From assembly GCA_017527905.1 (NCBI GenBank), contig JAFXPK010000020.1:1-45054 (forward strand): DNA of 45,054 bases, in the 5' to 3' direction. This stretch comes from Paludibacteraceae bacterium. Lineage in GTDB: Bacteria > Bacteroidota > Bacteroidia > Bacteroidales > Paludibacteraceae. The notes under the pieces were generated by a model, which saw only the letters and a program-made list of their open reading frames with translations, did no database searches and was not told the origin of the DNA. Each line of letters starts with the position of its first letter. Position 1 is the stretch's first letter. Below are positions 35,601 through 44,629 of the stretch, one piece after another. Position numbers and translations under genes: made by a program.

Positions 35601-38600
35601 GGATTTGAGACTGTCTATTACGAAGGAACGGCCACGGGTAGCCCTTGGGGCGCAAAACGGCACATTAAATGTATAATTTCCGATGGCGACTTCGTCTATG
35701 CGGACGAAGAGAAGACAGAATTAATCGCATATACAGGCACAGATTCTATTGTTACCATTCCCGAAACCGTCACCTCCATTGGTTCGAACACTTTCCATGG
35801 ATTTGAGACTGTCTATTACGCAGGAACGGTCACAGGTAGCCCTTGGGGCGCAAAACGGCACATTAAAGGGACGATCTTCGATGGAGACTTCGTATATGCG
35901 GACGAAGCAAAGACGAACTTAGTTGCCTACTTAGGTAAAAACGCAATTGTTATCATTCCTAACTCCGTCACCTCCATTGATGCGAAAACTTTCAACGGAT
36001 TTGAGACTGTCTATTACGGGGGAGCGGCCACGGGTAGCCCTTGGGGCGCAAAACGGCACATTAAAGGGACGATCTTAGATGGAGACTTCGTATATGCGGA
36101 CGAAGAGAAAACGAAATTAGTTGCCTACTTAGGTAAAAACGCAATTGTTATCATTCCTAACTCCGTCACCTCCATTGATGCGAAAACTTTCAACGGATTT
36201 GAGACTGTCTATTACGGAGGATCCGCCACAGGTAGCCCTTGGGGCGCAAAACAGCATATTATAAGTTATATCGATGGTGACTACATCTACGTAGACGAAG
36301 GAAAGACGAAAATAGCCGTTTACACAGGGTCGGACTCTGTCGTTGTCATCCCAGAACAAGTAAAAACCATCGGTGACAACGTATTCAACGGAAACACAAA
36401 ACTGATATCCGTCACCCTCCCCGATTCAATCACTTCCATAGGGAATAACGCATTCAGCGGTTGCACGGGCATATCCTCTCTGACAATTCCAGTGTCCGTC
36501 ACCTCCATCGGAAAGGATGCATTCAGTGGCATAGACACCATTTACTATCAAACGGAGAATGGCACCATCCTCATCATCAAAGATTTCTATGTCATCCACA
36601 ACCTGCAAGAATTCTTGACATATAGGAATATAAACAACAAAGGATACCACCCGAACGGAAGGCTTGACGCCGACATCGACCTCAGTCCAGTCTGCGGCAT
36701 CATCAATGGCGAAATTGTCAACTGGGAAACTATCAATCTCGGTGACGCCATGTTCGATGGAGGGAATCATACCATCACCAATCTATACATCAATAGGTCA
36801 GTTTATTACATAGCTCTATTAAACGGCAGACATATAGAGAATTTAACCGTAAAGAATGCTTATGTAAAAGGAACTTACGCCGCAGGAATAACATCCTGTA
36901 CTTCCCCTCTTCTTCTTGTGAACTGTCACTTTGAAGGTGTTGTTATTGGCTCCGTATTTGCAGGAGCATTGAATTTATATGGGAAAGCCAGTCAATTAGT
37001 CAATTGTAGCAATTATGGATTGGTAATTTCCTCTGGAGATGTGAAACAATCATACGGAGTAGGAATATATGCTCAAGAACCTATCAATTGCTACAATAGA
37101 GGAAGAATCATTAACTGGGAAGGGGAAGCTCATGGAATCGGAATGTATTGCTGTGACTCACCAACAAATTGCTATAATGCTGGGGCAATTACAGCAAAGG
37201 AAGCCTATTCCATATTTGAAGCTCACAATAATTGTTTCAACCTAAAAATAGAAGGTGTAAGTCTGATTAATGAGGAAAACATCCAAGAAATGGATTCCAG
37301 CGCATTCCTTTCAGGTGCGGTGACCGATTCGCTGAACAAGTATGTCGCACAAAATCCGAAGACATTTGACAGGTGGACAATAGAAGATTCAATTCCATTG
37401 CTTCCATGGGTGCAGGGAGAGGATGGATTTCCTCGCTTCGAGGGTGTGAACCTGCAACCGACGCAAGGCTATGTAGTACGCTTCAAGGGTGCGGTGAACG
37501 ACATCGAGGTCTCAAGGGATGGCACAATCGCCTTGCCTGTCAGCCCAGACGGATACACCTATATTTTCGCAAATGACTTTGATGGAAAGAACATCGTGAG
37601 CGACACCACCGTCACCGTTTCGAAAATAGGAAATGGAGGTCCCCTGAAGCAGGACGGCGATGGCTTCTACCTCATCCACAACGGAGCGGAACTGGCACAA
37701 TTCCGCGATATGGTGAACGAAGGAGCAGTAGCCATCAACGGACGTCTGGCGAACGACATCGACCTCAGTCAAGAGTGCAAGGATAGCGTTTGGATTCCTA
37801 TCGGAGTCTATAAAAACAGGGGAGATTATATAGCTTTCGAAGGAGTTTTCGATGGTGCCGGGCATGCGATCGAGCATTTATATGACATAACAGATTCACC
37901 AGAAGAATGGGTGTCCACCCATTGGTATAGAGGATTGTTCGGAAATACAAAAAATGCCACCATACAGAATGTCGTGGTGAAGAATTCCCGTATCACTGGT
38001 TTCTGCGTTTCCGCCATTGTGGCCTCGGCCGAGAATACAACCATCCTGAACTGCGGAAGTGAAGCGGAACTGTATGGCTATTCCGATTATGGGGCGGCCC
38101 CAATACGCGCAATATCAGAGGGCTGTAGAATATTGAACTGCTACAACATTGGAGATGTAAAATGCGAATACAATGCATTGGGATTTACTAATGGTGGAGA
38201 AGAGATAATAAACTGCTATACGTCCTGTGTAGTTCTCTCTGAAGGCGGAAGCTCTAGTAGATTCGGAGACGGCAGGGTTGTTTATCGTTGTTTCGCAGAT
38301 ACTGTGTTGTCGTCTGGAAAATATGACTATGAAAATAAGCTGGTTACTATGACCTCGACGGACTACATCAAGTCGGATGCCTTCCTGGCGGACATGAACG
38401 CTTGGGTGGACTCCATGAACGCCGCACAGTCTGAGATCGTCTTCGCCCGTTGGGTGCGCGACGAGGTGGACGGATACCCTAAACTACAACCTACCCACAC
38501 GTCGGTCAGCCTTCCAGACGTGCGCCGCGCCACACCTGACGGAATCTCCGTCTATGCGGTAGAGGGGACCATTTACATCCGCTCGGCTCACGCAGGGAAA

Positions 38601-38726
38601 GCCACCCTCTACGACATCCACGGCAAGGCGGTCGCAAGCGTCGCCTATGCGGAGGGCATCACCACTATAGATGGCTTGGCGAGCGGTCTCTATGTGCTGA
38701 AGGGGATCAAGGTGATTGTGAAGTAA
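32658..38726 (+). CDS. Giant BspA-like LRR_5 surface protein with T9SS type A tail
   Basis: From the ATG at 32658 the product has 2022 residues with a signal peptide (MRHLFCGLACLFLALPAMA). The frame is open to 32598. Most of the protein, to about residue 1310, consists of roughly 23-residue LRR_5 repeats of the form SVTSIGxxAFxGCSGLTSITIPN, interrupted by a module YYAGxATGSPWGAKxHIKG...GDFVYADExKTxLVAYLG that occurs eight times or more. Then come two regions resembling GLUG or beta-helix segments (DGGNHTITNLYI, and DGAGHAIEHLYD), each introduced by FYxIHN. The end (VYAVEGTIYIRSAHAGKATL ... SGLYVLKGIKVIVK) is a type A sorting domain. Expected on the cell surface, with adhesion or binding function known for BspA relatives. 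Confidence 0.9.
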   Translation: MRHLFCGLACLFLALPAMADSFTIGDLRYTVTNTAERTVTVEAVDRNISGDITIPEKVENDGEEYTVTSIKNYGFGSCSSLTSIKIPNSVTKIGQQAFRACVQLASVNIPNNITIIDYEVFRDCRSLTSVEIPESVITIASEAFYECNELASVSIPNSVTEIRGEAFKLCRNLAVVTIPNSVESIGLNAFYGTNYLLYAGDATGAPWGAAHIAWGTIVDEGFVFADEQKTKLVGYIGSNTNIVIPNTVKSIEEKALTKCNFTSVEISDSVTSIEDDAFTSCRELTSVIIPNSVTHIGVAAFSGCSKLTSIKIPNSITTIENSTFSGCSRLTSIEIPNTVKSIKSGAFQGCEKLNSINIPNSVTEIGSYAFQKCSSLTSIEIPDSITTIQSNTFYMCTSLAKITIPKSVTTIEENAFTSCKASSLFVPEGVTSIGEGAFFSIDTVYYAGNATGSSWGANRHIRGACIDGDFVYADEQKEKLVGYLGSDSIINIPDNVKIIGTNAFEFCTKINSINIPETVTTIEEYAFKGCTGLTEIKLSNSITQIGEGAFYNCTGLTSIGIPNSVISIGNKAFYGCSGMTSITLSNTLTSIGESAFWGCSKLISIKLPSSLTTIEASLFVGCTNLYNVTIPNTITTIGNSAFSGCSGLTSISIPSSVTSIGTGAFYNCSGLTSITIPNSVTSIGASAFYNCTRLSYVTLSRSITSIEYSTFKQCSKLSSITIPNSVTKIENYAFEDCTTLTYINIPDSVTYIGSNAFNRVKLTSVVIPPSVNYIGESALNGTGVCFYTGNGTFYSTGARRFISKGFLEGNFIYADEQKEKLIAYVGRNTSVTIPNNVKSIEEDAFINEKTLTNIIIPNSVTSIGESSFRNCTGLISVTIPKSVISIGWHAFNGCVQLSPFHIPATVDTIGAYAFQGLDTIYYAGTASGSPWSAKKHVKGGFISGDFVYADEAKTNLVAYLGKNANVIISNSVTSIDAETFNGFETVYYEGTATGSPWGAKRHIKCIISDGDFVYADEEKTELIAYTGTDSIVTIPETVTSIGSNTFHGFETVYYAGTVTGSPWGAKRHIKGTIFDGDFVYADEAKTNLVAYLGKNAIVIIPNSVTSIDAKTFNGFETVYYGGAATGSPWGAKRHIKGTILDGDFVYADEEKTKLVAYLGKNAIVIIPNSVTSIDAKTFNGFETVYYGGSATGSPWGAKQHIISYIDGDYIYVDEGKTKIAVYTGSDSVVVIPEQVKTIGDNVFNGNTKLISVTLPDSITSIGNNAFSGCTGISSLTIPVSVTSIGKDAFSGIDTIYYQTENGTILIIKDFYVIHNLQEFLTYRNINNKGYHPNGRLDADIDLSPVCGIINGEIVNWETINLGDAMFDGGNHTITNLYINRSVYYIALLNGRHIENLTVKNAYVKGTYAAGITSCTSPLLLVNCHFEGVVIGSVFAGALNLYGKASQLVNCSNYGLVISSGDVKQSYGVGIYAQEPINCYNRGRIINWEGEAHGIGMYCCDSPTNCYNAGAITAKEAYSIFEAHNNCFNLKIEGVSLINEENIQEMDSSAFLSGAVTDSLNKYVAQNPKTFDRWTIEDSIPLLPWVQGEDGFPRFEGVNLQPTQGYVVRFKGAVNDIEVSRDGTIALPVSPDGYTYIFANDFDGKNIVSDTTVTVSKIGNGGPLKQDGDGFYLIHNGAELAQFRDMVNEGAVAINGRLANDIDLSQECKDSVWIPIGVYKNRGDYIAFEGVFDGAGHAIEHLYDITDSPEEWVSTHWYRGLFGNTKNATIQNVVVKNSRITGFCVSAIVASAENTTILNCGSEAELYGYSDYGAAPIRAISEGCRILNCYNIGDVKCEYNALGFTNGGEEIINCYTSCVVLSEGGSSSRFGDGRVVYRCFADTVLSSGKYDYENKLVTMTSTDYIKSDAFLADMNAWVDSMNAAQSEIVFARWVRDEVDGYPKLQPTHTSVSLPDVRRATPDGISVYAVEGTIYIRSAHAGKATLYDIHGKAVASVAYAEGITTIDGLASGLYVLKGIKVIVK
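35403..36275 (+). repeat. 198-bp tandem repeats (66 residues) in the giant BspA-like gene
   Basis: The phrase GGATTTGAGACTGTCTATTA begins at 35601, 35799, 35997 and 36195, exactly 198 bp apart, and a diverged form at 35403 fits the same spacing. Neighbouring units are close to identical; for example, the bases before 36000 and 36198 read the same for long stretches. The unit encodes the YYAGxATGSPWGAK module plus one SVTSIDAKTFNGFET repeat. Confidence 0.9.
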
Positions 38727-38744
38727 AAGCATAATGTTTAAGAT

Positions 38745-39260
38745 ATGATAAACTATAATAAAACCATATTTCCTTCGGGAAATTTAAAGTCCATAGCCAA
38801 TTATCTTAATTCCAGAAAAAGTACTATGACCTTCTGTGGCTATAACTGTTATTGGATTCAGGAATCAGAGCAGGATGGCACAAAGGAAAAGATACTTTAC
38901 TCGCCATATTTAGAAGAGAGGACGAGTGATTTGCTTTATGTGGGGAATCGCAGTGGCAGGGACGTGATGGATGTTTACATTTCCAATTCTTCATCCGATC
39001 AACTTGTTGTGGAATGTTCCCATTGCACTTTTACTCGTTTCCTCATTATATTCCCTCCATTGATGTTCTTTTTCATCGGTATCTGTTTCAAAGAGGATTT
39101 CCTGTCCATTATGAAAGTAGTGTTGATTTTATTTGCGGCGTTGAAATTATTGGTACATCTATTCTTTGTGATTGACAAAAATAGGTTAATAAATCATTTA
39201 AAAGATTTTTTAAAGGAAGAGCCTATTCAGTCGGTCTCTTCGTGGAAATTGACCTTTTGA
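38745..39260 (+). CDS. Small membrane protein of unknown function
   Basis: The 171-residue product is AT-rich and unlike its neighbours in codon use. The first 95 residues are polar, with several Cys (CGYNCYW, CSHCTF), and two membrane helices follow (about 98-115, FLIIFPPLMFFFIGIC, and 122-145, MKVVLILFAALKLLVHLFF), then a short basic/acidic tail ending FLKEEPIQSVSSWKLTF. It begins 18 nt after the BspA-like gene, so it is read from the same transcript. I do not recognise the family. Confidence 0.6.
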   Translation: MINYNKTIFPSGNLKSIANYLNSRKSTMTFCGYNCYWIQESEQDGTKEKILYSPYLEERTSDLLYVGNRSGRDVMDVYISNSSSDQLVVECSHCTFTRFLIIFPPLMFFFIGICFKEDFLSIMKVVLILFAALKLLVHLFFVIDKNRLINHLKDFLKEEPIQSVSSWKLTF

Positions 39261-39318
39261 GAAGAGACAATTCAGAATTCCCCAGGGGGTATGTCTTGGG
39301 CGAGGTGATGGGTTGGTG

Positions 39319-39346
39319 GTAGAGACGATGTGCACATCGTCTCTAC
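39319..39346. repeat. 28-bp perfect palindrome
   Basis: Arms GTAGAGACGATGTG and CACATCGTCTCTAC form a perfect palindrome. The outer nine bases are the same as in the palindromes at 32352-32379 and 44592-44619, but the centre differs. Just before it, CCCCAGGGGGTATGTCTTGGGC (39279-39301, given here only in outline) is a decayed relative of the CCCCAGGGCG hairpin. The gap 39347-39447 shows nothing more. Confidence 0.8.
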
Positions 39347-39447
39347 TGTGGAACACAAAAAACGGACATCCGTCTTAGTCAATTATAATTTTTTAAAAAA
39401 AACAACAAAACAACGCATAGAGGCATTAAACTAACACAAATTTACCT

Positions 39448-39455
39448 TATCTTTG
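39448..39455 (+). promoter_or_regulatory. Promoter of the type B T9SS locus
   Basis: TATCTTTG fits TAnnTTTG exactly; the -33 region is weak. It leaves a leader of about 80 nt that is rich in A and T. The three genes behind it form one operon. Confidence 0.6.
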
Positions 39456-39543
39456 CCCCAAAATAATTAGACGGATAATATCGAACATCTATCGACTATA
39501 AAAACAGTTATAACAAAAAAACACAAGGATTTTTAAAGGTTTT

Positions 39544-42069
39544 ATGAAACTAAAATTTTACGTGTCATACGCACTCATGATTATGTCACATCTAGCGTAT
39601 GCCCAAAGCACATCAGGAACAGGATCCGGGACGACATCTCCTCAGGACGCAGAAAATTTTCCAGACAACGTATTCTCCCCCTCATGTACCACTTCGGTCG
39701 AAGCCAACGAATTTGACATGATGCGGAAATTCTCGATCGATGGAGTCAATAGTATGACCAACGTAGTAGTGGGCGATATCGACGGGGACGGCACCCCAGA
39801 GATATTGGCCTGCGGACAGTCAAGCGAGTCGCCATACTACTCAAAGAACATACTTGTCATCGACGGAAAGAGACAAAAGCTAAAATTCACCATCGAAACG
39901 CCAGCATACTACACATACGGCATTGGTCTCGCCATAGCCGATGTTAACAGAGACGGGAAAGGAGAAATCTTCCTTTTATGCAAGAATAATATAATCCAAT
40001 GCTATGACTATACCGGACGATTGAAATGGAAGACCGACGCAATGGACTATTTCTACCAATTATCGGTGGCTGACATCAATGCGGACGGAAGACCAGAGCT
40101 GATTTGCGGCCGGTACATTTTCAACGCGATCACCGGCCAAAAACTTCTGGAGATAGACTACGAGGAAGAGGGCACAGGATTCACCTCGCCACACTCTTTC
40201 CATGTGAGTTCCGCAAGCTACCTTCCCGGCCATATGAAGAGCGCATTCCACATGTTCGCGCTACATGACTTCGACAACGACGGGACATTGGAGATGGCGG
40301 CCGGCAACACACTGTACAAAATCAACCTCACAAACGGCACCAATACGGAAGGCAATTCATTCTCCATTCTAAGACAACCGAACATACCAGACTTCTTTTA
40401 TAATTTGGATGGAGGATGTATCGTGGCGGATTTCGACAAAGACGGAGACGCGGACATCATTGTGATAGCTTCCTCGAAAACGGGTTCATACAACAGCTAT
40501 AAAATCTCAAACATGTACGTGTGGGACGGACAAACCGACGAACTGATAGCCTATCACACTCTCCCCCTATCTGATAGAGCACCTTCGGTTCCATTCTGCG
40601 GCGACATCAACAACGACGGAATGGCAGAAGTATGTTTCTGTACATTCGAAGGGTTCTACGCAATACAATACTCCAAGGAAGGAGAAGGGAACGTGAAACT
40701 GATACACAACGGCTACCAACCGTTCCATGAGACATCAGGCTTCACCGCCTTCGACTTCAACCAGGACGGAAAGGATGAGTTCGTCTACCATGACATGGAG
40801 AAGATGTACATCGTGGACGGCGAGACGCTGGAAAACAAGTCCACGCCAGTGACTGCCTACTCCGGCACCATCATGGAATTCCCTGTCGTGGCAGATGTAG
40901 ACGGGGATGGACACGCGGAGATCGTGATCACCCAGGGCCACGAAGACTGGGTCACCACAGGAAACTCGGACGGCTTCGTCGCCGTATACGGTAGCCATAA
41001 GCCTGGAGCGTGGAGCTCGGCCAGAAAAGTATGGAACCAATTCCACTACAATTCGGTCAATATCAACGAAGACCTCACCGTGCCAACAAAGGTGTTCGAC
41101 GTATCAACCACCTTCAAAAACGGGAAACAACCATTCAACGCATTCCACAAACAACAACCATACATCAATAAGGATGGTGATTTGTTCAATGTCACGTCCG
41201 ATCTGGATTTCTGGAATATAGACCCAATAGAAATCTCCGCCACAGACGATAGCCTCCTGTTCGAGGGGATTACCATCACCAACTGGGGAGAATGTGGTTC
41301 CATCTCTCCGCTGTGTATCCGGGTCGACATGAAGGAAGACACCACAAATGTTCTTCTTGACACCTGCATCTACAAGATCGTAAGCGTGAACGAGGAATAC
41401 AAACTCTCCCTTAAAACGCCAATGCCAAAGCAGTATGGAAACGTTCGCTTCATCATCAACCCTGCAAGTGCAGGTAGGCAACCGGAGTGTGACTTCTCTA
41501 ACAACGAAAAAGAGGAAGCGCTTCCTCCAATACCTCAACTGGGGATCTTCGTCCACGACACTATTTGTGTCGAATCCAACGAGATAAGGACGGACACCAC
41601 ACATGAGATCAAAAAGATGAATGGGAAACAGACCGTGGTGACCACCTACCATCACTACATGCATTCATACAACGAAACGATCAACAAGACCATCTATGAG
41701 GGTGAAAGCTACACGTTGGGACAAAACGAGTACACCGAGACTGGCTCCTACACGTGGGAAGGGAAGACGCAATACGGATGCGACAGCATCATCCAATTGG
41801 AACTTCTCGTCGTCGCCCCACCAAACAAAGCGGAGGACATCTTTATTCCTACCGTGTTCACGCCACACCACAGAGAGGGGAAGAACGACATATTCATGGC
41901 GGGATATGAGGTCTACATCTACGACCGGTACGGCAACATGATCTGCCATTCCGAGAATGGATGGGACGGATACTACCGCGGGGAAGTGGCGGATCCGGGA
42001 GTTTACATATATGCCATCATACTGAAAGATGGAGAAAAGAGAAAAGGCTCTATTGAAATTTACAAATAG
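39544..42069 (+). CDS. FG-GAP/VCBS-repeat surface protein with T9SS type B tail
   Basis: The 841-residue product has a signal peptide (cleavage near residue 21, LAYAQ). Residues about 60-500 carry at least eight calcium-binding-like beta-propeller motifs of the form DxDxDGxxE, for example GDIDGDGTPEI, ADVNRDGKGEI, ADINADGRPEL, ADFDKDGDADI and ADVDGDGHAEI. A CARDB-like domain may lie near 560-660. A YTLGQNEYTETGSY...GCDSI repeat follows. The end from FIPTVFTPHH to GSIEIYK is a gliding-motility-associated (CHU_C, type B) sorting domain. Type B substrates need a PorP/SprF-family partner, which is encoded two genes downstream. Substrate or ligand unknown. Confidence 0.9.
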   Translation: MKLKFYVSYALMIMSHLAYAQSTSGTGSGTTSPQDAENFPDNVFSPSCTTSVEANEFDMMRKFSIDGVNSMTNVVVGDIDGDGTPEILACGQSSESPYYSKNILVIDGKRQKLKFTIETPAYYTYGIGLAIADVNRDGKGEIFLLCKNNIIQCYDYTGRLKWKTDAMDYFYQLSVADINADGRPELICGRYIFNAITGQKLLEIDYEEEGTGFTSPHSFHVSSASYLPGHMKSAFHMFALHDFDNDGTLEMAAGNTLYKINLTNGTNTEGNSFSILRQPNIPDFFYNLDGGCIVADFDKDGDADIIVIASSKTGSYNSYKISNMYVWDGQTDELIAYHTLPLSDRAPSVPFCGDINNDGMAEVCFCTFEGFYAIQYSKEGEGNVKLIHNGYQPFHETSGFTAFDFNQDGKDEFVYHDMEKMYIVDGETLENKSTPVTAYSGTIMEFPVVADVDGDGHAEIVITQGHEDWVTTGNSDGFVAVYGSHKPGAWSSARKVWNQFHYNSVNINEDLTVPTKVFDVSTTFKNGKQPFNAFHKQQPYINKDGDLFNVTSDLDFWNIDPIEISATDDSLLFEGITITNWGECGSISPLCIRVDMKEDTTNVLLDTCIYKIVSVNEEYKLSLKTPMPKQYGNVRFIINPASAGRQPECDFSNNEKEEALPPIPQLGIFVHDTICVESNEIRTDTTHEIKKMNGKQTVVTTYHHYMHSYNETINKTIYEGESYTLGQNEYTETGSYTWEGKTQYGCDSIIQLELLVVAPPNKAEDIFIPTVFTPHHREGKNDIFMAGYEVYIYDRYGNMICHSENGWDGYYRGEVADPGVYIYAIILKDGEKRKGSIEIYK

Positions 42070-42077
42070 GAAAGATT

Positions 42078-43331
42078 ATGAAGAGATTATTTTGCATCAC
42101 AGCCGCCGTCATCCTCGCATGCAGCACACAAGCCATCGACAGGGCATTCACCGATGGTTACACGATCGCGCGGTCACGCATCAATACGAACAAAGAAGAA
42201 TTCGGGCTATCCCTATTAGAAGGGAAGCTGGCTTTTTCCAGAAACGACACCGTATATGTGGCCGAGCTAGGCGACAGCTTCGACATCAAATCAATCACAC
42301 CCAAGCCGGACCTCAGCGCGCTGAAGATAGAAGGTCAGTTCGCTCATAACGGCAAGACGATCATATTCTCCAAAGGCGGAGAACTCTATATGGCCGAAAA
42401 AGTCAACAATCGATGGGGCAACCCGCAGAAGCTGAACATCGACGGATTGGAAGGCGGCCGCACAAAAGTACGAGGAACATCGTTGGCGGCGAGAAGATGG
42501 ACATACAAACGCCCCGCTGTGAAGGGCATGTACGACCCAGCCCTCTCCAAGAACGGAAAGAAGCTGTACTATGTGGCCGATTTTGAAGGCGGACAAGGAG
42601 GCACCGACATCTGGTACTCAGTGCGCAAGCCGGACGGAAAATCATGGACCGCCCCCAAGAACATGGGAAGCCTCGTCAACACGCCAGCCAACGAAGAATT
42701 CCCTTTCCCTTCGGGTGACACCGCATTCTACTTCTCCTCGACAAGGAACGACACCCTTAAAGGGATGAACATCTACAAGACGAACCTAAAGGCGAAAGCG
42801 GAAATGCTGAGCGCAGACTTCAACTCGGACAGCAACGACGGGAACCTCGTGGTGGTGAACGGATGCCCTTTCCTCATCTCACAGAGAGAGGGCAACGTCG
42901 ACATCTACAGACCGCAACTGCCAGCGCCCGTTGTGGAAGCGGCGCCAGACACCATGGAGAAGGACACCACGCCTATCAACATCGTGAGGAAAGACTACAA
43001 CACCTGCATCTTCTATTTCGACTACGATAAAACGACGCTTATCGATCAGTATGAAAAGGAGTTCGCATACATCTACGATTTCGTGAAGAGCAACCCGGAA
43101 AGCAAATTCGCCATCAACGGACACACGGACACGAGAGGTACCGACGAATATAACCAGACCCTTTCCACCAACCGCGCCAAGGTTGTATACGACCGTCTGA
43201 TACAAATGGGCATCGAGAAAGAGCGTCTAAGCTACCAAGGATTCGGAAAATCACAGCCGGAAATCACAGATGCGAAAACAGAGGAAGAACATCAGAAGAA
43301 CCGACGTGTAGTTATTATCAAACTTGACTAA
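42078..43331 (+). CDS. PD40-repeat OmpA-family protein (PorE-like)
   Basis: The 417-residue protein starts with a signal sequence (MKRLFCITAAVILACS); LAC may be a lipobox. The next 270 residues hold WD40-like/PD40 propeller repeats (YDPALSKNGKKLYYVADFEGG, EFPFPSGDTAFYFSSTR). The C-terminal domain (about 300-417) is OmpA-like, with YFDYDKTTL, the peptidoglycan-binding NGHTDTRGTDEYNQTLSTNRA and the end RRVVIIKLD. This architecture resembles PorE, which ties the T9SS to the cell wall, but the TPR part of PorE is missing. It lies 8 nt after the surface protein and overlaps the next gene by one base (TAATG). Confidence 0.88.
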   Translation: MKRLFCITAAVILACSTQAIDRAFTDGYTIARSRINTNKEEFGLSLLEGKLAFSRNDTVYVAELGDSFDIKSITPKPDLSALKIEGQFAHNGKTIIFSKGGELYMAEKVNNRWGNPQKLNIDGLEGGRTKVRGTSLAARRWTYKRPAVKGMYDPALSKNGKKLYYVADFEGGQGGTDIWYSVRKPDGKSWTAPKNMGSLVNTPANEEFPFPSGDTAFYFSSTRNDTLKGMNIYKTNLKAKAEMLSADFNSDSNDGNLVVVNGCPFLISQREGNVDIYRPQLPAPVVEAAPDTMEKDTTPINIVRKDYNTCIFYFDYDKTTLIDQYEKEFAYIYDFVKSNPESKFAINGHTDTRGTDEYNQTLSTNRAKVVYDRLIQMGIEKERLSYQGFGKSQPEITDAKTEEEHQKNRRVVIIKLD

Positions 43332-44260
43332 TGCACAAAACGATGAAAACAATTAAAGTACTAGTATACAGTTTATTTACCATATTGGGCATCCACATCG
43401 CGAATGCCCAGCAAGACCTCTTGCTCTCGCAGGAAATATTCTCGCGCATCAACAAGAACCCCGCGGCCACCGGTAACACGACAGACATCGACATCTTCCT
43501 CCACGGACGCATCCAATGGGCAGGCGTCGACAATGGTCCGCGCACCGGCGTACTCAACGTCACCAACTACATCGACAAGATCAAGTCCGGCATGGGCCTC
43601 ACCTGCTCCTTCGACAAGATGGGCATGGCGCACAACACCATCAACATAAAGGGAGTGTACGCCTACCAGATAGACCTGAGCGAGAAATATGTCCTCTCAT
43701 TGGGCTTAGGCGTAGGATTCTATTACGGGTATTTCGACCCGTACCGCAACCTGATCTCCGACCAGAGCGAGCTTGGAGACGAGACCTACCCTGACAAGAA
43801 AGAGACGAAGGTATCCCCCGACTTCGACTTCGGTGCCGAACTATCGAACCCATATTGGACAGTCGGCGCATCCGTCACACACTTGACGAAGGGCGAGATG
43901 ACCACCTTCGAGAGCGAGCGTCACTACTACCTCTACGGGACCTCCCTCATACCCATCAACCAGACATGGGAGGTGGCGCCAACCCTCTGCTACATGCACA
44001 GGAACAAGACGAACGTGATGGAGATAGGATCCTTGGGATTCTACGACCGATTCCTTTGGGGAGGTTTCGCGATCCGTCCCGACCTGAGCAACGGATTCAA
44101 CCCTTCCATGATGGTGCTCACCCTAGGTGTGGAGTGGTATAAGATCAGATTCGGATATTCCATCGACCTCGGCTTGGGCGCCAACGAGAGGATTGATAAA
44201 ACCACCCACGAAATAGTCCTCTCCTATGGATTCGACAAGACAAAATACAAGAAACGCTGA
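43331..44260 (+). CDS. PorP/SprF-family outer-membrane protein
   Basis: The 309-residue protein has a signal peptide ending ANAQQ, and then the family N-terminus DLLLSQEIFSRINKNPAATG, close to the usual QxxFNPAxxG. The rest is a series of amphipathic strands typical of a 14-stranded outer-membrane barrel. The ATG at 43331 overlaps the upstream stop; a second ATG at 43343 gives an equally good signal. SprF is needed for export of the type B protein SprB in Flavobacterium. Its place behind a type B protein and a PD40-OmpA protein suggests the three form a dedicated secretion/anchoring set. Confidence 0.9.
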   Translation: MHKTMKTIKVLVYSLFTILGIHIANAQQDLLLSQEIFSRINKNPAATGNTTDIDIFLHGRIQWAGVDNGPRTGVLNVTNYIDKIKSGMGLTCSFDKMGMAHNTINIKGVYAYQIDLSEKYVLSLGLGVGFYYGYFDPYRNLISDQSELGDETYPDKKETKVSPDFDFGAELSNPYWTVGASVTHLTKGEMTTFESERHYYLYGTSLIPINQTWEVAPTLCYMHRNKTNVMEIGSLGFYDRFLWGGFAIRPDLSNGFNPSMMVLTLGVEWYKIRFGYSIDLGLGANERIDKTTHEIVLSYGFDKTKYKKR

Positions 44261-44309
44261 CAGAATCAAATAAAGAATTGAGGATTAGAGGCAATTGAGA
44301 AGGACTGTG

Positions 44310-44619
44310 CGCATAGGCCTGAAGGGCCTTAACAGATTTACGATTTAACAATTTACAATTTACTATTTAGATGCACACGATTCATGATTGAGGAGGATTG
44401 TTCGCATAGGCCTGAAAGGCCAAAACAGATATAGCCCGGGGCATCGCCCTGGGGTGGGAAATTAATCGGAAGCGGTGCATTATAGGCCTGAAGGGCCTAA
44501 ACAGATTTACGATTTGACAATTTACGATTTACGATTTAAATGCAGGCGATTCATGATTGAGGAGGGTGTGCGTGTAGGGTGCAGGTCGCGTGTAGAGACG
44601 CACGGCCGTGCGTCTCTAC
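44310..44619. repeat. Intergenic palindromic repeats, inverse arrangement, second block
   Basis: GGCCTGAAGGGCC or GGCCTGAAAGGCC occurs at 44316-44328, 44409-44421 and 44485-44497. AGCCCGGGGCATCGCCCTGG lies between the last two. AT-rich ACGATTT runs alternate with GATTCATGATTGAGGAGG (44380, 44549), as at 32112-32400. The block ends with a 28-bp palindrome at 44592-44619, arms GTAGAGACGCACGG and CCGTGCGTCTCTAC. Confidence 0.65.
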
Positions 44620-44629
44620 CATAAATGTT

